In this document: one piece after another, positions 28,701 to 37,473 of the stretch
Numbering within the stretch: position 1 is the first letter of the stretch
Layout of the letters: the number at the start of each line of letters is the position of its first letter
NCBI GenBank assembly: GCA_038142525.1
Contig: JAYQKE010000015.1
Coordinates: 682,001-746,000, forward strand
Length of the DNA stretch: 64,000 nt
Origin: CAJQHK01 sp038142525
GTDB taxonomy: Bacteria > Pseudomonadota > Alphaproteobacteria > Rickettsiales > UBA1997
Direction: 5' to 3'
Made by a program: the position numbers and the translations under genes
Notes under the pieces: generated by a model
What the model saw: the letters and a program-made list of their open reading frames with translations, nothing else
What the model was told of the DNA's origin: nothing
Databases searched by the model: none

Positions 28701-28824
28701 AAACGAAGGGGAACAGGAAGGGCAACAAAGCAAACCTAGCGCCAGTGTTAAACACCCTCAATGTATGACACATCGTATTAATAATCAATGTGAGTTGGCA
28801 CGACTAATGATGAGATGTAAGTAA
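25709..28824 (+). CDS. Large tandem-repeat protein of unknown family, frameshifted in its 5' part
   Basis: About 1,000 residues if restored. Repeats begin almost at the first ATG (25709, MWLGGRKDLKEALKV). The frame is lost near 25754 and again near 25825, and runs open from about 25830 to 26582. One extra A at 26548-26554 (GAAAGG) separates this from the long frame 26545-28824. The repeat unit is about 32 residues, typically EGLAEALKVYKKDYSA then EDLAHALVGQFPELDG. This is two helical halves each starting LAxAL. About 13-15 units lie after 26545. A non-repetitive alpha-helical domain of about 230 residues (SDFKDYENALALEFGKMG) follows, then an acidic EQEQTNE octapeptide tract. No signal peptide is visible. 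Possibly an effector or surface protein; I do not recognise the family. Confidence 0.75.
25820..27840 (+). repeat. Coding tandem array, unit about 96 bp
   Basis: The unit contains GATTATTCTGCAGAAGATTT, AGCACACGCATTAGTAGGG and GATGGAGAAGGTTTAGC. Copies between 26880 and 27440 are nearly identical at the nucleotide level, so this part expanded recently. The units before 26340 are more diverged (GATCCAAGATTAAATGG). Some units are shortened by loss of one LAxAL half, consistent with unequal recombination at the shared half-repeat. Confidence 0.9.
28609..28723 (+). repeat. 24-bp tandem repeat encoding EQEQTNE(E/G)
   Basis: Five consecutive copies of a unit like GAACAGGAACAAACAAACGA near the 3' end of the repeat-protein gene. 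The encoded acidic octapeptide is low complexity and probably disordered, and it precedes a C-terminal tail with three cysteines. Confidence 0.85.
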
Positions 28825-28900
28825 TGGTGGGTGATGACGGGTTCGAACCGCCGACCTCCTCCTTGTAAGGGAGATGCTCTACCAGCTGAGCTAATCACCC
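28825..28900 (-). tRNA. tRNA-Val (anticodon TAC)
   Basis: On the minus strand, GGGTGATTAGCTCAGC begins the acceptor and D arm. The anticodon loop CTTACAA gives anticodon TAC, and the T arm is GGCGGTTCGAACCCG. The acceptor 3' strand is ATCACCC, followed by discriminator A and an encoded CCA. It directly abuts the stop codon of the repeat-protein gene, which is on the other strand. Confidence 0.96.
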
Positions 28901-29010
28901 GAGCAAGGAAATATGTTATTATTAATATTTAAAAAAACAAGTTAAATGCTGTTTTGCAGATAAAGATAATAAGTTTAGTTAGTTTTAATAATTTATAAAT
29001 ATTAAAAATT

Positions 29011-30165
29011 ATGATAATTCATCAAAGAAAAGGCAGTAATCTTGTCGATAAGGAAAGTTTTGATTCTGATGCAGATTTTACTGTTGTTAGATGTAATAAC
29101 GGTGATACTGATATAAAAAAATTACAGCGGTTAGCAATTGATCATAGAAAACTTTTTGTTATAGTAGGAGAAGGTGTAGATAAAAATGCATTAGAAGAAT
29201 TAAGAGATAAAGGTGTTACAATTTTTGTTGCTAATGACGATTTTCTTGAAGGAGCTTCAGATGGAGTATATAAAGGAGTATATAAAGGAGAAGACTATAG
29301 TGCTAGTGGACCTGATATAATTAATATCATATGTTCCCAAGCTCTTCTTCATGCAGCTAATAAATCTTATACTGTTGATAATAAGACATTAGATAATGAG
29401 TTTTTTTATTATCAGGAGCCTAAAGATATTGATTTGCGGCGATTTCGGGAATCTCTTGAGGCTTTTAGAAGATATATTTGCTTTTCTTCTGACAATTTCA
29501 ATCCTAATAATTCATCTATTTCAAGCTTTATAGATAATTTGAAAGCTATGAAGAATCCTGAAGGTGATTTAAGCGAATTGATAGTTTTTAATGCTAATAA
29601 AATTGATGTAGATCAGACAAGGAAAAAGTTTAAGAAATCACTGGGTAATACAGAACAAGAGCAAGAAGAAGCTTATAAGAAAGAAAAAAAGGAATCAATC
29701 TATAGTGGTAAAAATAGTTTTGTAGGTTATATAGGTAAAGATGGTTTTTTATATATTAAATCTATTGAAGAAAAACTTGAACTTGATTCAGAGAATAATT
29801 TTTGTAAAGATATAGGTGTAAAAACTCGTTTCGGTGGTTTTGATAATCAGGGTGATAAGGATACTCAAATCGATTTAGGTAATATTCTTCAATTTAGCGA
29901 TCCAAATTTATTACCAGCTATAGAGGAATCATTTAAGCAATTAAGAGGTTTAACAGTAAAAAATGGTCAAATAGACCCAGATGAGATTAAAAAAAAACCT
30001 GACTTTTATAATGTTTTTCATTGTGAGAGAGTTGAAGGGAGAGAAAAAAGATCAGATGAGCAACTTAATTATACTATTACTCCATCTTTTTCTCCTGAAT
30101 GTCCAAGTGCAGAGACGGTTGCAACACAACCAAGTACAAAGGGAGCCTATGATTTTCCTATTTAA
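29011..30165 (+). CDS. Hypothetical protein, 3' end altered by IS5 insertion
   Basis: 384 aa from ATG 29011, unrecognised. The N-terminal third has alternating strands and helices (FTVVRCNNGDTDIKKL; RKLFVIVGEGVDKNALEEL; KGVTIFVAND), possibly a small alpha/beta domain. A duplicated GVYKGVYKGE follows, then charged helical segments with no signal peptide. The last codons after QPSTK (GAYDFPI) are encoded by the left end of the IS at 30142. Without the IS and one AAAG copy the frame would end QPSTKISL and stop. It lies downstream of the repeat protein with a tRNA between, so it may belong to the same accessory island. Confidence 0.6.
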   Translation: MIIHQRKGSNLVDKESFDSDADFTVVRCNNGDTDIKKLQRLAIDHRKLFVIVGEGVDKNALEELRDKGVTIFVANDDFLEGASDGVYKGVYKGEDYSASGPDIINIICSQALLHAANKSYTVDNKTLDNEFFYYQEPKDIDLRRFRESLEAFRRYICFSSDNFNPNNSSISSFIDNLKAMKNPEGDLSELIVFNANKIDVDQTRKKFKKSLGNTEQEQEEAYKKEKKESIYSGKNSFVGYIGKDGFLYIKSIEEKLELDSENNFCKDIGVKTRFGGFDNQGDKDTQIDLGNILQFSDPNLLPAIEESFKQLRGLTVKNGQIDPDEIKKKPDFYNVFHCERVEGREKRSDEQLNYTITPSFSPECPSAETVATQPSTKGAYDFPI

Positions 30166-30204
30166 TTTTTGTCTATTTTTTCATTTTTCAGAAAAAATTT
30201 TTAT

Positions 30205-30258
30205 AATTTGGATAAAGATTGCTAATTTTGTTAAAAATTAACAATCTTTATCCAAATT
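30205..30258. terminator. Long hairpin inside the IS, downstream of the transposase
   Basis: AATTTGGATAAAGATTG (30205-30221) pairs with 30242-30258. It lies beyond the transposase stop on its strand and in the 3' region of the neighbouring plus-strand gene, so it could terminate both. The same hairpin is kept in the truncated copy near 61729-61782. Confidence 0.65.
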
Positions 30259-30338
30259 TAGGCATTATTTGTGGTAATTTCTCTAGTTTCTTGTCTAATT
30301 TTACCATTTTTGGCTAAATTAGACACATTTATCCCTTG

Positions 30339-31301
30339 TTACGCTGTATTTGGTAGTATTTTTCTAACCATATAGAGATTAGCAAGGGATGATAGCATTT
30401 GTAATTGATTAGTATTCTTTTGTAAACCATTATATCTAACCTTTCTATAGCCCCAAAGATGCTTTATAATTTGAAATGGATGTTCAACTTTAGCTCGAAC
30501 TGATGAAAATTGTTTATTCCTCTTTTTTTGCTTATTTGAAAGTTTTTTGTTAGATTTAGCTCTATTGGTTATACCATAAAATATATTGTGATTCCTACAA
30601 AATCTTTTTATTGCCTTATCATCATAGGCCTTGTCACCAAATAAAGAAGTTTCATCACCATGTAATAATTCCTCTGTTTTAGTAGAATCATGATCTTTAG
30701 CTGTCGTCGTGACAATAGAATGAATAATTGGCTTACCCTTAGTTTGCACACCAATATGAGACTTCATGCCAAAATAATAATTCTTCCCTTTCTTGGTAGA
30801 AGACATCTCTTGGTCCCTTTTCCTCTTCTTGTTTTTTGTACTAGTTGGAGCAGATATTAATGTCGCATCAGTTATCGTACCCTCCTTCAACAAAAGATCA
30901 TTCTCTTCAAGATATGAATTTACCTCGTTAAATATAATCGACGATAAATTATGCTTTTCCAATAAATGACGGAATCTCAATATCACAGTCTCATCCGGAA
31001 CATTATCAATACCAATATCAATATTTAAGAATTTTTGAAAACTTATTCTATCATATATAGCATCCTCCATAGCTGGATCACTAAGACCAAACCACTGCTG
31101 TAACAAATGAATCTTAAATATTAATAATAAATCTGTCACCTTCCTGCCACCGTAATCACTAGTACCATTAGGATAAAAAGGCTCTATCTTATCAATCAAT
31201 CTTTGCCATGGAATAATATCCGTCATTTGATTAAGAAACTTCTCCGCTCTTAATTTTCTACCAGAAATTGCTAATGAAAAAAATGATTGCTGGGTTGCCA
31301 T
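30339..31301 (-). CDS. IS5-family transposase
   Basis: 320 aa, intact. N-terminal DUF772-type domain (KIEPFYPNGTSDYGGRK; LLLIFKIHLLQQWFGLSDP; DNVPDETVILRFRHLLEKH). DDE catalytic core: TITDATLISAPTSTKNK (first Asp), LFGDKAYDD (second Asp), and the Glu in VRAKVEHPFQIIKH. The gene probably drives movement of the MITE family sharing its ends. ATG 31301 follows an AT-rich leader. Confidence 0.93.
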   Translation of the reverse strand: MATQQSFFSLAISGRKLRAEKFLNQMTDIIPWQRLIDKIEPFYPNGTSDYGGRKVTDLLLIFKIHLLQQWFGLSDPAMEDAIYDRISFQKFLNIDIGIDNVPDETVILRFRHLLEKHNLSSIIFNEVNSYLEENDLLLKEGTITDATLISAPTSTKNKKRKRDQEMSSTKKGKNYYFGMKSHIGVQTKGKPIIHSIVTTTAKDHDSTKTEELLHGDETSLFGDKAYDDKAIKRFCRNHNIFYGITNRAKSNKKLSNKQKKRNKQFSSVRAKVEHPFQIIKHLWGYRKVRYNGLQKNTNQLQMLSSLANLYMVRKILPNTA

Positions 31302-31504
31302 AATTATATATTTTATTTGAATTTAATATATCAATAATAAGCAAAAAAGCTAGATAAATCAAGCTTTTGTGGCTATTTTTATCAAATAAATTCAAACAAA
31401 ATTTTATAAAATAACTTTGCTAAACTTTGGCAAAAATAACAAAATTAAACAGTTTCAAATCTATAAATTAGATAATTGGTTTTTCAGAGGTTCCAAAGAT
31501 AAGC

Positions 31505-32374
31505 TTATAATCTCTTGATACAAAGATAAAGGCAATTTTGTAGTAAATAAGCAATGGTCATTGGGCCAACACCACCTGGAACTGGAGTAATGGCCTTTAC
31601 TTTGGGGTAACAACCATCAAAATCAACATCACCAACTAATTTTGTTGTACCATCTTTTTTGGTTATACGATTAATACCAACATCAATAATAATACTATTT
31701 TCATGGACCATATCGGCTGTGACTAAATTTGCAACACCAGTGGCCGAAATAATAATATCGGCATTTTGACAAAGAAATTTAAGATTGCGAGTTTTGCTAT
31801 TAGCAATAGTTACAGTGGCTTTTTTATGCATTAATAATCTTGATAATGGCATACCCACAATATTGGATGAGCCAATGACCAGGATATTTTTACCAGTAAT
31901 ATCTGGTTCAATTTCATTAATTAAATGTAAAGAGCCAATGGCAGTGCAGGGAATTGTGGCTTCATCAATTTTACCAATAGTTAATTTACCAACATTAATG
32001 AGATGAAAACCATCAACATCTTTATTTGGATCAATAGTTTCAATAACTTTGTCACTATTAATATGTTTTGGTAAGGGTAATTGTACCAAAATTGCATGAA
32101 TTTTTGGATCCGAATTGAGTTTTTTAATTTTATCTAATAATTCTATTTCAGAAATATTATCTGCAAGATTAATTTGCAGGGAATTCATGCCAACTTCTTT
32201 GGCTTGTCTTTCTTTAGCACCAACATAAACTTTGCTTGCTGGGTCATCACCAACCAAAATCACGGCAATTGCTGGCGTGATATGATGTTTTTCTTGAAGA
32301 TTTTTTACTTCCTTGGCAATCTTTATTTTAAGATCTTGCGCTATTTTTTTACCATCTATTATTTGTGCTGTCAT
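31505..32374 (-). CDS. folD: Bifunctional methylenetetrahydrofolate dehydrogenase/cyclohydrolase
   Basis: Interconverts methylene-, methenyl- and formyl-THF, supplying the substrate of MetF. 289 aa. Motifs: VYVGAKERQAKEVGM with the catalytic Lys region, ILVQLPLPKHI, NPNKDVDGFHLIN-like segment (DPNKDVDGFH), VIGSSNIVGMPLSRLLM for NADP, and TPVPGGVGPMTIAYLL. It overlaps the trmD stop by four bases. Intact. Confidence 0.96.
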   Translation of the reverse strand: MTAQIIDGKKIAQDLKIKIAKEVKNLQEKHHITPAIAVILVGDDPASKVYVGAKERQAKEVGMNSLQINLADNISEIELLDKIKKLNSDPKIHAILVQLPLPKHINSDKVIETIDPNKDVDGFHLINVGKLTIGKIDEATIPCTAIGSLHLINEIEPDITGKNILVIGSSNIVGMPLSRLLMHKKATVTIANSKTRNLKFLCQNADIIISATGVANLVTADMVHENSIIIDVGINRITKKDGTTKLVGDVDFDGCYPKVKAITPVPGGVGPMTIAYLLQNCLYLCIKRL

Positions 32375-33021
32375 GATTTGTTATTTAAACTTTTATCCTT
32401 CCTCCATTTTCTAATTTTTCCATGATCTCCAGATAATAAGATTTCTGGAACTTCTCTATTTTTCCACTTTCTTGGACGAGTATATTGAGGATATTCTAAA
32501 AAATCATCATTAAATGTTTCCTCATTTAAAGATTCTTGATTACCAAGAACATTAGGAATATTTCTTAAAATAGCATCAATCATGGTTAGGGCGGGGAGCT
32601 CACCACCTGAAAGAATATAATCACCAACTGAAATTTCTTCCATCTCATATTCTGCAATTACCCTTTGATCAATTCCCTCATAGCGGCCACAAAGAATGGC
32701 AATTTCTGACTCCTTGCTAAAATCTATAGCCATTTTTTGATTAAATGTCTTTCCTCTTGGTGAAGTGCAAATGAATTTAGTTTTTTTGAGATTTAATTTT
32801 TGGGCATCAATGGCCTTAGCAATAATATCTGGTTTTAGTATCATGCCAGCCCCACCACCAAAAGGATAATCATCAACATTTTGTCGTTTATCTATGGCAA
32901 AATCACGAATATTGACTAAATTTAAGGTAGAAATTTCTTTTTCAAAAGCGCGAGCAATTACACCAAAAGAGAGATAGGATTGAAATATTTCTGGAAATAG
33001 GGTAAAGATATTAATTTTCAA
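32371..33021 (-). CDS. trmD: tRNA (guanine-37-N1)-methyltransferase
   Basis: SPOUT-class enzyme that methylates G37 to prevent frameshifting. 216 aa, shorter at the C-terminus than E. coli TrmD (255). Motifs: FPEIFQSYLSFGVIARA, PFGGGAGMILKP, ILCGRYEGIDQRV, and the knot YILSGGELPALTMID. It abuts the ABC ATPase gene upstream. Intact. Its role is of interest given the many frame disruptions in the window, although nothing suggests it is defective. Confidence 0.96.
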   Translation of the reverse strand: MKINIFTLFPEIFQSYLSFGVIARAFEKEISTLNLVNIRDFAIDKRQNVDDYPFGGGAGMILKPDIIAKAIDAQKLNLKKTKFICTSPRGKTFNQKMAIDFSKESEIAILCGRYEGIDQRVIAEYEMEEISVGDYILSGGELPALTMIDAILRNIPNVLGNQESLNEETFNDDFLEYPQYTRPRKWKNREVPEILLSGDHGKIRKWRKDKSLNNKS

Positions 33022-33022
33022 A

Positions 33023-33950
33023 TTATTTTCTAATTAAATATTTAAACACTCTCTCCAAATCAGCTCTCTTAGTTTCAAAATCAGTTATTTTTAAATCAGA
33101 TTGATGTAAAATATTTAAAATATCAGAAAATCCCGCCTCATGTGATTTATAATGAATAATAATTTTATTTTCAGATAATAGTTTTGCCTGTAATTTTGAT
33201 GATATAATTTTTGGAATTTCTTTTATTTGATCTTCAATTTCAATTATCAATTTTCTTTCATCAAGTAAATTCATTAAATTAGTTTTCTTGTCACATTTGA
33301 TGACAGAGCCATTATTAATAATAGCAATTTCATCGCATAATTCTTCAGCCTCTTCCAAATAATGGGTTGTTAAAATGACGGTAGTTTTTTGCTCGGAATT
33401 TAATTTTTTAATATAAGACCATAAATTATCACGAAGCTCAACATCAACTCCGGCAGTTGGCTCATCTAAAACAACAATCTTAGGATTATGAACTAAAGAT
33501 TTTGCAACTAATAAGCGTCTTTTCATACCGCCAGAAAGTGACCTTGGTGCAGCATTGATTTTATCTTTTAATCCAAGAGCCTCAATGATTTCTAAGGTTC
33601 GTCTATCCTTTTTTTAATTCCATAATAGCCAGCGTAAATTTCTAAAGTTTCAAAAACATTAAAGAAAGGATCGATAAAAATTTCTTGCGGTACAATTCCT
33701 ATCTCTTGTTTGGCTTCATTTGATTCTTTTTCAATATCAAAGCCAAAAATTTTAACAGATCCTGAGGTTTTTTTAACTAAACCAGCCATAATATTGATAA
33801 TTGTTGATTTACCAGCACCATTAGGACCTAAAAGACCAAAAAATGAACCCTTTTTAATTTCAAGATTGATATTTTTCAGAGCTTTTTTTCAGATTTTTTG
33901 CCAATATTATAGGTTTTTTGTAAATCTTTAATTTCAATTGCTAATGTCAT
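33023..33950 (-). CDS. ABC-2 type transporter ATP-binding protein, two homopolymer frameshifts
   Basis: From ATG 33950 (MTLAIEIKDLQKTYNIGKK) the frame breaks in an A7 run (plus 33889-33895). It resumes with LEIKKGSFFGLLGP and Walker A GPNGAGKST, and the Q-loop IGIVPQEIFID. It breaks again in an A7 run near 33611, then continues with signature LSGGMKRR, Walker B IVVLDEPTAGVD and the H-loop TTHYLEEAEELCDE. Adding one A at each run gives 309 aa, typical for drug/lipid ABC-2 exporters. No permease gene is adjacent. Both breaks are deletions in poly-A, unlike the TTTGC class. Confidence 0.88.
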
Positions 33951-33970
33951 AATTTAAAATTTTTTATTAA

Positions 33971-34985
33971 TCAGTTTTGCGGGTTTTGATCTATTATGTT
34001 TTTATCAATTAAATCTTGTAAATAATGCTCCATAGTTGTCATACCAATTTGTGATCCAGTTTCAATTGCTGAATTGAGATTGTGAATATTATCGGTTCTA
34101 ATAAGATTTTTTACTGCTGCATTGGCAATCATTATTTCAAAAGCAGCACATCTAGAATTTTGTTTTGTTTTGACTAATTGTTGACAAATTATTGCTCTCA
34201 GTGACATTGATAACATTGATCTAATAGTATTTTTATCATTTTGTGGGAAGACATCAATAATTCTATTTATGGCATGATAGGCAGAATTAGTATGAAGTGT
34301 TGTTAAAACCAAATGACCAGTTTCTGCTGCTGTTAGAGCAAGACGCATAGTTTCTAAATCTCTAATTTCTCCAACTAATATAATATCTGGATCTTGTCTT
34401 AAACATGATCTCAGGGAATCGCTAAAAGATTTGGTATTTTTACCAATTTCAATTTGATTGATCAGGCTTTTATTGCTTTTATGGATATATTCAATTGGAT
34501 CTTCAATAGAAATAATATGTTTTGAATAATTATGATTAATATAATTTATCATCATTTGCAAGGGTGGTTGATTTGCCCGAGCCAGTTGCGCCTGAAATTA
34601 TAATTAATCCCTTTTTTAATTGACATAAATCATAAAATATTTTTGGGGCCATAATCTCCTCCAAAGTTAATATTTTACTTGTTACAGATCTAAAAGTAAC
34701 AGCAGGACCTTTGATATTGTGAAAACAGTTGATTCTGAAGCGATAATTATCATTATAATGAAAAGAATGATCTATTTCCGCCCCTTCTTGGAATGATTGA
34801 GATTTTTCTTTGGGTAAAATTTCTTTGATAATATTATTGATAAAATCAGGTGAAGATGCTTCTCGACCTATTTTAACTAAATCTCCAGATATTCTAATTG
34901 CAGGAATATTATTTGATGATAAATGTAAATCCGATGCGCCCTTTTCGATTACTAAATCTAGAAATTTATTTATCATTGATTTCAA
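33971..34985 (-). CDS. PilT-like secretion/twitching ATPase, one frameshift
   Basis: Hexameric GSPII-E family ATPase. The first frame has the N-terminal PAS-like domain (KGASDLHLSSNNIPAIRISG) and Walker A ISGATGSGKSTTLA. The second has ISIEDPIEYIH (Asp box), LRQDPDIILVGEIRDLETM (Walker B), and LVLTTLHTNSAYHAINRIID (His box). One surplus A after TTGC (plus 34555-34559, ATTTGC on the plus strand) splits them; removal gives 337 aa. Typical PilT is 340-360 aa. No pilin genes are visible. It sits at the end of a run containing virB8 and virB9, so it may serve that secretion system or a pilus encoded elsewhere. Confidence 0.87.
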
Positions 34986-35364
34986 TCATTGATTCTGCAT
35001 TTTCTAAAACTTCTTCAGGAATTTCAACTGCTGGACATTTTTCTTCCTGAGATAATAAGGAATCAAGAAAATTATCTTCACCAAGTAAAGCATCAAAAGT
35101 AACCTCAATAATTTTGAACATTACATCAATAAAATAACCAATAAATCCCATTCCAGCATCGATAAATTGGAAAGTGATTTTATAATATACTGAGTCATTT
35201 TTATCAAATAATAAATCTAATATGGTAATGGGACAAATAACGCCAATATGTAACATAATAAAAACCACAGTTAAAACCAAAAAAATACTTGGTATAAAAC
35301 CATAGAATAATATTAGGGCAGTAAAGGGAACTCTTTTAAATAAGTCGATTATGGAGCTAAACAT
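34966..35364 (-). CDS. Membrane protein with ICPxxIL motif, 132 aa
   Basis: Contains a long hydrophobic segment (ALILFYGFIPSIFLVLTVVF) followed by HIGVICPITILDLLFDK, then a second hydrophobic part and an acidic tail (SQEEKCPAVEIPEEVLE). The stretch around ICPITILDLLF matches MICPTEILNILFN in the 62-aa protein at 35512-35700, so the two are probably paralogues. It overlaps the PilT-like gene by 20 bases. Unrecognised; position suggests a link with the VirB-type system. Confidence 0.6.
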   Translation of the reverse strand: MFSSIIDLFKRVPFTALILFYGFIPSIFLVLTVVFIMLHIGVICPITILDLLFDKNDSVYYKITFQFIDAGMGFIGYFIDVMFKIIEVTFDALLGEDNFLDSLLSQEEKCPAVEIPEEVLENAESMIEINDK

Positions 35365-35495
35365 TTATCTGGTCTTTTAAAATTGCCAAAATTATGATTT
35401 GGCATTAAATCATGTAACATATATTTAAAAAAGTTAATTATTTGATCTATTAAATAATAGATAAAATCTTTGATAGTATTAATAAATTTTTCCAT
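35349..35495 (-). CDS. Small hydrophobic/aromatic protein, 48 aa
   Basis: ATG 35495 gives MEKFINTIKDFIYYLIDQII, then FFKYMLHDLMPNHNFGNFK, ending KCLAP and TAA at 35349. It fills the gap between the two ICPxxIL membrane proteins and overlaps the next start by 16 bases, like other genes of this run. Phe/Tyr/Ile-rich amphipathic helix. Unrecognised, but the gene spacing supports it. Confidence 0.45.
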   Translation of the reverse strand: MEKFINTIKDFIYYLIDQIINFFKYMLHDLMPNHNFGNFKRPDKCLAP

Positions 35496-35511
35496 TGCCA
35501 AATATCTTTTG

Positions 35512-35700
35512 CTAGGTTCGATAATCCTCCCCTACATTGAATAAGATGTTTAATATTTCAGTTGGGCAAATCATTTCTGTTGCCAGGACAATGAAAGATA
35601 AGACAAAAATAACTGCCAAGATTGGTATTAGGATTTTTAGCAGGGCTAGCGCTAAACGAGGAAAATTATTTAGTAGATCGCTGAATTTATTATTTATCAT
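35512..35700 (-). CDS. Small membrane protein with ICPxxIL motif, 62 aa
   Basis: One hydrophobic helix (LALALLKILIPILAVIFVLS) then EMICPTEILNILFNVGEDY. The layout of helix plus ICPxxIL(D/N)xLF is shared with the 132-aa protein downstream. It overlaps the ruvB stop by 11 bases. No family recognised. Possibly an accessory subunit of the inner-membrane complex encoded nearby; this is inference from position. Confidence 0.55.
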   Translation of the reverse strand: MINNKFSDLLNNFPRLALALLKILIPILAVIFVLSFIVLATEMICPTEILNILFNVGEDYRT

Positions 35701-36689
35701 TGAGATAATTTAAAGCTTTTTTTGTTAAAATCCTACCTCTAGGTGTTTTATCAATAAAACCTATTTGTATTAAATATGGTTCAATTGTATCGCAAATTGA
35801 ATCTTTTTCATCGCTAATACCAGAAGATATAGTGTCAATACCAACTGGACCTCCATCATAATTAGTAAGAATGAAATTTAAGTATAAATGATCAGATATA
35901 TCAAGGCCTATATTATCTATTTCCAGTTTTTTTAAAGAATCATCAGCTATATCTTTATCTATGATATCTTTTTTAATGAATGAGGCGAAATCTCTTACTC
36001 TTTTTAAAAGTCTGATGGCAATTCTTGGCGTGCCCCTTGATCTTTTAGCAATTTCGGTGGCGCCATCATGATTAATATGAAGATCTAATATTTTAGCATC
36101 TCTAAGAATTATTTCTGTTAGCTCCCCTATGTCATAAAAGTTTAATCTTAGAGGAATACCAAATCTGTCTCTCATTGGGTTACTCAAAAGACCAATTCTA
36201 GTAGTTGCTGCAACTAAGGTAAATTTTGGTAGATCAATCTTGATAGCTCTAGCTGCTGGACCTTCACCAATGATGATATCAAGTTTAAAATCTTCCATTG
36301 CAGAATATAAAACTTCTTCAATTGCAATATGAAGTCGATGTATTTCATCAATAAATAAGATATCTCCTTCTTGTAAATTGGTTAGAATTGCTGACTAAAT
36401 CACCTGATTTTGTAATCATTGGGCCAGAAGTTGATTTGAATCCAACTCCCATTTCATGAGCTATAATTTGCGCTAAAGTAGTTTTTCCAAGTCCTGGCGG
36501 TCCATAAAATAGAGTATGATCCAATGAATCTGATCTATTTTTTGCGGCTTTGATAAAAATAGAAAGATTCTCTTTAATTTTTTTTTGACCTAGAAAATCA
36601 TCTAAATAAAGTGGTCTAAGAATATTTTCTCCCGTTTTATCTTCTGTTTTTAATTCTGCTGATAATGTTTGATGATTTTGATCTTTCAT
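35690..36689 (-). CDS. ruvB: Holliday junction DNA helicase RuvB, one frameshift
   Basis: AAA+ motor of RuvABC. First frame: LRPLYLDDFLGQKKIKENL, Walker A FYGPPGLGKTTLA, STSGPMITKSGDL. The second frame has AMEDFKLDIIIGEGPAARAI, FTLVAATTRIGLL and the C-terminal winged helix FIDKTPRGRILT. One surplus base around plus 36391-36396 (coding strand GGTGATTTAGTCAGCAATTC) separates them. Removing the T restores SGDLAAILTNLQEGDILFID with Walker B, total 332 aa (E. coli 336). It lies inside a run of secretion genes, with virB9 starting one base upstream. Essential function not guaranteed, but otherwise intact. Confidence 0.92.
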
Positions 36690-37472
36690 TTAAAACTTCA
36701 TTGATGGTGCAGTGCTTTTCATTGGGTCATTATTCATAATCATCCTATTATTATAAACACAAACTATGTCATTACCACTTCGAAGTGTAAATTGCGAGGT
36801 GACGATTTCGGCAATAATATATGATCCAGATACACGATAATTAACTAAGGTTTCATATCCAGAAGAATCGACAGCGTAAATAGCTGGAACTTCACCATTT
36901 TTTTTACTAAATTGAAAATAAGTAAATTCACCATTATCAAATATTTTAATTGGTGCAATGATTCTTGCGCCAGTAAATTCATAATCAAAATTATAATTGG
37001 CAACTTTGCGCATATCAGGTTCATCTGATGGTCTAGATTTAGGGAAATTAACTATATTTTTACTAGCACCATCTGGATAGATAAATTGCACCACAAAAAC
37101 CAGATCTTGATCATTAATACCAGTTGCTTCTCTACCAACTAATTCAAAGTGATATACTTTACCACTGGAAGTAAAAACCGTCATATTAGTTTCGGCGTTA
37201 TTTTCAATAGGTTTAAGGAATAATCTATTGCCTGAGGCTTCATGCATCCAAAGATTAGAATTACCAAGTGTTACTAATGAAATTGTCTCATCTTCTGCAA
37301 ATTCTATAAAACCAAGATAGGTATAATGGCCAGTATAGCGATAGATCTCATTAGGATTATAGATAAAGGATCTAAATTTTTTTTCGCTACCTAAGAATCT
37401 TGGTTCTTGAGTCGCATATAATTGGCTAATATGGTAAAAAAATACCATAATGGTAGTTAATATTTTTAGCAT
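36690..37472 (-). CDS. virB9: Type IV secretion system protein VirB9
   Basis: Outer-membrane-core component. A signal peptide at the start (MLKILTTIMVFFYHISQLYA) precedes the VirB9/TrbG beta domains (YTYLGFIEFAEDETISLVTL; YHFELVGREATG). The C-terminal domain (YNFDYEFTGARIIAPIKIFDN; GEFTYFQFSKKNGEVPAIYA) would contact VirB7. 260 aa. Directly follows virB8, with one base between them. No virB10, virB11 or virD4 in the window. Intact. Confidence 0.88.
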   Translation of the reverse strand: MLKILTTIMVFFYHISQLYATQEPRFLGSEKKFRSFIYNPNEIYRYTGHYTYLGFIEFAEDETISLVTLGNSNLWMHEASGNRLFLKPIENNAETNMTVFTSSGKVYHFELVGREATGINDQDLVFVVQFIYPDGASKNIVNFPKSRPSDEPDMRKVANYNFDYEFTGARIIAPIKIFDNGEFTYFQFSKKNGEVPAIYAVDSSGYETLVNYRVSGSYIIAEIVTSQFTLRSGNDIVCVYNNRMIMNNDPMKSTAPSMKF

Positions 37473-37473
37473 T

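Larger units (their letters stand above)
30142..31494 (-). mobile_element. IS5-family insertion sequence, complete, 1353 bp
   Basis: Left end GGAGCCTATGATTTTCC and right end (reverse complement) GGAACCTCTGAAAAACC. It is flanked by AAAG at 30138-30141 and 31495-31498. A second, truncated copy at 61666 has the left end as GGAACCTCTGATTTTCC, which shows that the GGAACCTCTG terminus belongs to this IS. It encodes one transposase on the minus strand. It sits between the convergent ends of the 384-aa hypothetical and folD. Confidence 0.9.
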
